Positions 60,904 through 64,000 of a stretch of DNA of 64,000 nt are shown piece by piece; position 1 is the stretch's first letter; every line of letters starts with the position of its first letter. The position numbers and the translations under genes were made by a program. The notes beneath the pieces are model-generated. The model saw only the letters and a list, made by a program, of their open reading frames with translations. It was not told where the DNA came from and did no database searches. Source of the DNA: Telopea speciosissima (taxonomy: Eukaryota; Streptophyta; Magnoliopsida; Proteales; Proteaceae); the NCBI RefSeq assembly GCF_018873765.1, contig NC_057924.1, forward strand, positions 15,153,001-15,217,000, read 5' to 3'.

Positions 60904-61493
60904 TAAAAGAAAGCCACATAATTGTTTTAATATACTAATCCCTAATAATTGAAAGACTTACATAAAAAAATAAAAAAAAATTTCACATTGATTGTGAGTA
61001 GCCCAATGTAAAAGTTATAAACTCTCTCTTTAATGTCTAGGGTTTAATGATAAGTTCTACCTAAGGTTCAATAAGTGGTATCAAAATTAGGACGTGTAAA
61101 TTTGGATGTACAATTATACCCAAATCCCAAATCTAAAATTCTCGTTGTTAAAAGTTATAATATCAAGGTTGACCAAGCTTCATCCATAAACGAAAAACCT
61201 ATGTATATTCCACAAAAATCAATAATTCATAAAAGTAAAAAAGAAGAAATTACTACCTTCTATGGAACCTGATGCTGCAATCCCAGTATTGGGATCAATA
61301 TCCAATCCATTAGTGAATATTAATGGAATTTTTTCAACACTTGAGACAAGTTGGGTGGCCTCTCCACCATTAGGTTCTACCACCAAAAGGCCAAAGGAAG
61401 AGTCCACTATATATAGCTCACAAGTGATATTGTTGAATTATAATCTTAATGGCCTTCCGCAATAAGCTTCTAAACTTGGGTTATTGGAATCAT

Positions 61494-61625
61494 TACAACA
61501 ACAACAACAACAACAACACAACCTTTTCCCAACTAATGGGGTCGGCTAAATGGATCCTCTCAAAACAAAGTAGGGAAAATAACCCTACTTATCTAATTTT
61601 ATTTTTTTTAAAATTTTTTTGTGGA
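61494..61625 (-). mobile_element. Second RTE-type LINE 3' tail
   Basis: A CAA microsatellite (about 61496-61520 on the + strand) is followed by ACTAATGGGGTCGGCTAAAT and GGATCC, then AACAAAGTAGGG. Read on the minus strand this is the standard plant RTE LINE 3' end with a TTG tail, as at 38617. No coding part is visible. Confidence 0.6.
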
Positions 61626-61903
61626 AGAGTATGTAAACAGAAAAAAATTGTAATTTCAACTTGATCAAATAAACATGTTTGTAGGAGATAGTAAAACTAA
61701 GTTGGACTGGTATGGGTTGGAATAGCAATACATCAACAAAAAGTAATAACCTTGAATTGCTTTGACGGAGATTTAGAATCATGAAACTTTTACACAATCT
61801 CTCTCTCTCTCTCTCTAAGTTGTAGCATATGGGTTTTATTTGTATCTTGAGGTGATAACAAATTGCATCCAACCATACCAAGGACTTTTCTACCTAAAGA
61901 TTT

Positions 61904-61998
61904 TATTACAAATATTACAGCTCCTGCTCAATGTTCTCAATTATAGTTATAATAGTTTTGTCATGCTCACCCTCTCCTTTACTTCTATCACGATATTT
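61904..61998 (+). mobile_element. Copia LTR fragment, inverted relative to the 62775 LTR
   Basis: From TATTACAAATATTACAGCTC through ATGCTCACCCTCTCCTTT this is about 80% like the first 95 bp of the minus-strand LTR at 62775-63012, but on the plus strand. The match fades after about 61998. Confidence 0.65.
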
Positions 61999-62181
61999 TT
62001 CATCCTGCAGAATGAGAGCATAAGTTTTGCTCAGTGATGATAAGAGATCCATGGTCAGAATATTATAAATGAGTCATTTAATCACATGAGGAATTGGAAG
62101 ACTCTTTCATTCTGTTTCAACTGTAGAACATCTTTCATAGCACCACAAGAGCACTTGGGTATTCTGGTTAAGGAATCCAAC

Positions 62182-62680
62182 TCATCCTAACATCTTTTGA
62201 CAGTTGTGTAATAGGATAATTAGGGAGTTGACCTTGAGTATGAATAAAAATATCATGGATAATGCAATAAATTTGAGCAACATTTTCTTGTGAGAATCAC
62301 TCCTAAAGGTCGTCACATGCGTCTTTTGTAGAGTCAAAGTAGATGATGTTGGTGAGGTCCTTGTAAACAACATTCTAAATCCAAAAAAGGACCATTGTGT
62401 TGCAGTAGCTCCAAGAATGAAAGGTGTGATATGCTTCCTCTAGTTTAGAGATGGTGTCATTGATAAACCTAAGTTTCTTCTTAGCAGAGAGAGCTGTCAT
62501 CATAGCTTTATTCCATAGATGATAGTTTTTGCTAGTCAATGGATGCGTAACAAGCAACATCTCTAGATTGTCAAAGTAACGGAAAAAAAATGCCGAACAT
62601 ATGTTAAATCCTTCTCCATGTGCAGCTTGAATAGCAACAATAAGAGATGTTGCAGGGTTGGTTTGGTTGATTGACATCAC
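62182..62680 (-). pseudogene. Ty1/copia gag N-terminus, frameshifted
   Basis: From the ATG-containing start at 62680 the minus strand reads MSINQTNPA..., then LLVTHPLTSKNYHLWNKAMM, TALSAKKKLRFI and HTFHSWSYCNTMVLFWI. This is the gag domain of plant copia elements (usual form LTSKNYHLWSRAM...CNTMVLSWI). After 62375 the frame shifts; a later HTQGQL / TQLKGYWDEL-like part is recognisable only across shifted frames. Not functional. Confidence 0.8.
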
Positions 62681-62762
62681 AGATGGTTAGACAAGAGAGA
62701 AAGCTTCTTTAATCATTGTTCAAGGAGATAATCAAACAAAGGGAGAGAGATGTCTCAGAATA

Positions 62763-63012
62763 CCTCTAATACCATGATAGAACTCAACCAGTTTGATTTG
62801 AATTCATTGAATGAGAAAATAAATATAATTACATTGACAATGGAATCAGTAAGAAATCCTAAAGAATAATATATTGTTGCAATAAGATAAGAAAAGTAAA
62901 CTCTATCAAGGCTCGAGATCAATATGGATAGAATCAAAGGAGAGGGTGAGCATTAGTGAGCTATCATAGTTGTAATTGAGCAAATTGAGCACAAGCTGCA
63001 ATAGTTGTAATA
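62763..63012 (-). mobile_element. Copia LTR (about 238 bp) with adjacent primer-binding site
   Basis: The LTR is 62775-63012 on the minus strand: it starts TATTACAAC (expected TG is TA) right after the polypurine tract TTTGAGGGGGAG (complement 63013-63024) and ends TCTATCA. TGGTATTAGAGG (62763-62774) follows, a near match to the initiator-Met tRNA primer site. It therefore serves as the 3' LTR of the pol remnant at higher coordinates and the 5' LTR of the gag at lower coordinates. Confidence 0.7.
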
Positions 63013-63024
63013 CTCCCCCTCAAA

Positions 63025-64000
63025 TTGGTGTGTGTAAATAAAAAACACTCAACTTGTTTTGAAGATAGTGGAATTATTCCTTGCCGAGAGGTTTGTTGAA
63101 TATGTCGGCACACTAATTTTCAGTGTGAAGGTAGTGAGTTTGGATGATCCCCGCTTGTAATCGTTCCTGAACAACGTGACAATCTAACTCAATATGCTTC
63201 GTACGATAATGAAAGATCGGGTTAGAGGTAAATGTAGAGTTGTTTGATTATTACAATAGAGATGAATAGATTGAAGGTGTGCAATACCTAAGTCTTCCTA
63301 AGTCTTGAACTTCACTTTTAAGCCAAATGAGCTCGTAAGTGGTGGTGGCCATGGCTCAGTATCCTGCCTCGATATAGGAGTGGGAGACGGTAGTTTATTT
63401 CTTTATATGCCAGGATATAGGATTATATCCAAGGAAGCTGGCCCAATCGAAATCCTAATAACTTGATAATTGAAATCATTGGAAGCCGTCAAAAGTATCC
63501 CTTATCCAAAACATAGTTTGAGGTAGCGAAGAATGCGAGTGACAGTATCCATGTGAGGTCGATGTGTGGATTGCATGAATTGACTAAGAACATTGACTGA
63601 AAAAGTAATCCTCGGTCTCGTGATGGTCAAGTATAGCAGTCATCCAACACGACATCGATAAGAACCAGGTTCAGAGAAACGGATTCCATCACCTGGGTTA
63701 AGCTTCAGGTTCACTCCATTGGGAAAGCTACAATTTTGGCCCCAAGAAGATAGACTTCAACCAAGATATCCAGTGTATACTTTCATTGAGAAATGAAGAT
63801 GCATTTCTTGGAACGGACAACCTCTAAACCCAAAAATTATTTAAGAGATCCTTGATTTTAAATTTGCTATTCAAAAAATCTTTGATGGAGGCCATATGGG
63901 AAGGATCACTACTAATGATGATTGTGTCATCGACATAGACAAGGATGATAGTCAACCGTCCTTGTGCTTTAGAGTGAACAAGGAGTAGTCTGCCTGAGAT
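63025..64000 (-). pseudogene. Ty1/copia reverse transcriptase-RNase H remnant (runs off the window)
   Basis: From the right edge the minus strand reads GRLLLVHSKAQGRLTIILV, then YVDDTIIISSD with the catalytic YVDD box and SIKDFLNSKFKIKDL. Later, in other frames, come MDTVTRILRYLK-like, YRTKHIELDCH-like and TNPLGKE-like pieces typical of copia RNase H. Several stops and shifts make it non-functional. The upstream part lies outside the window. Confidence 0.85.

Overview
The window is nuclear DNA from a flowering plant. Three complete protein-coding genes with GT-AG introns match angiosperm families, and the remaining sequence is dense with plant LTR retrotransposons, MITEs and a plant RTE-type LINE tail. 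The very long repeat-filled introns would suit an early-diverging eudicot or a magnoliid, but that is inference and the species cannot be read from the sequence.

Layout. Positions 1-5200 are repeat-rich intergenic DNA: a candidate copia LTR edge near 697, a second one near 4630, and a CACTA-type terminus near 4637. A dynamin-related GTPase of the DRP5A type lies on the + strand at 5432-9280 (8 exons, 838 aa). Positions 9281-15026 are intergenic and hold a 2.5 kb LTR retrotransposon inserted inside a Mutator-type MITE. The methionine-salvage gene DEP1 (bifunctional methylthioribulose-1-phosphate dehydratase / enolase-phosphatase) lies on the - strand. Its 12 exons (521 aa) are spread over 27.2 kb, 15027-42235. 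Its introns carry two related non-autonomous LTR elements, a TRIM-like element with an internal tandem duplication, a decayed hAT transposase, an RTE LINE fragment and several small repeats.

Positions 42236-48438 hold several MITEs and a broken 5' fragment of a TauE/SafE family gene (45920-46461). A GPI-anchored early nodulin-like phytocyanin with 19 copies of a 12-residue proline-rich repeat lies on the - strand at 48439-49832. From 49833 to 64000 I recognise no gene: there are foldback elements, a Tourist-like MITE (60449-60903) and, at the right edge, parts of Ty1/copia elements.

The three genes share no pathway: DRP5A acts in cytokinesis, DEP1 recycles sulfur from methylthioadenosine, and the early nodulin-like protein is a cell-surface protein. 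The most unusual observations concern the mobile DNA. Two related LTR elements appear to record a shift of the LTR boundary to a duplicated polypurine tract. A retrotransposon sits inside a MITE with both target-site duplications preserved. A TauE/SafE gene fragment is bracketed by an imperfect inverted repeat.
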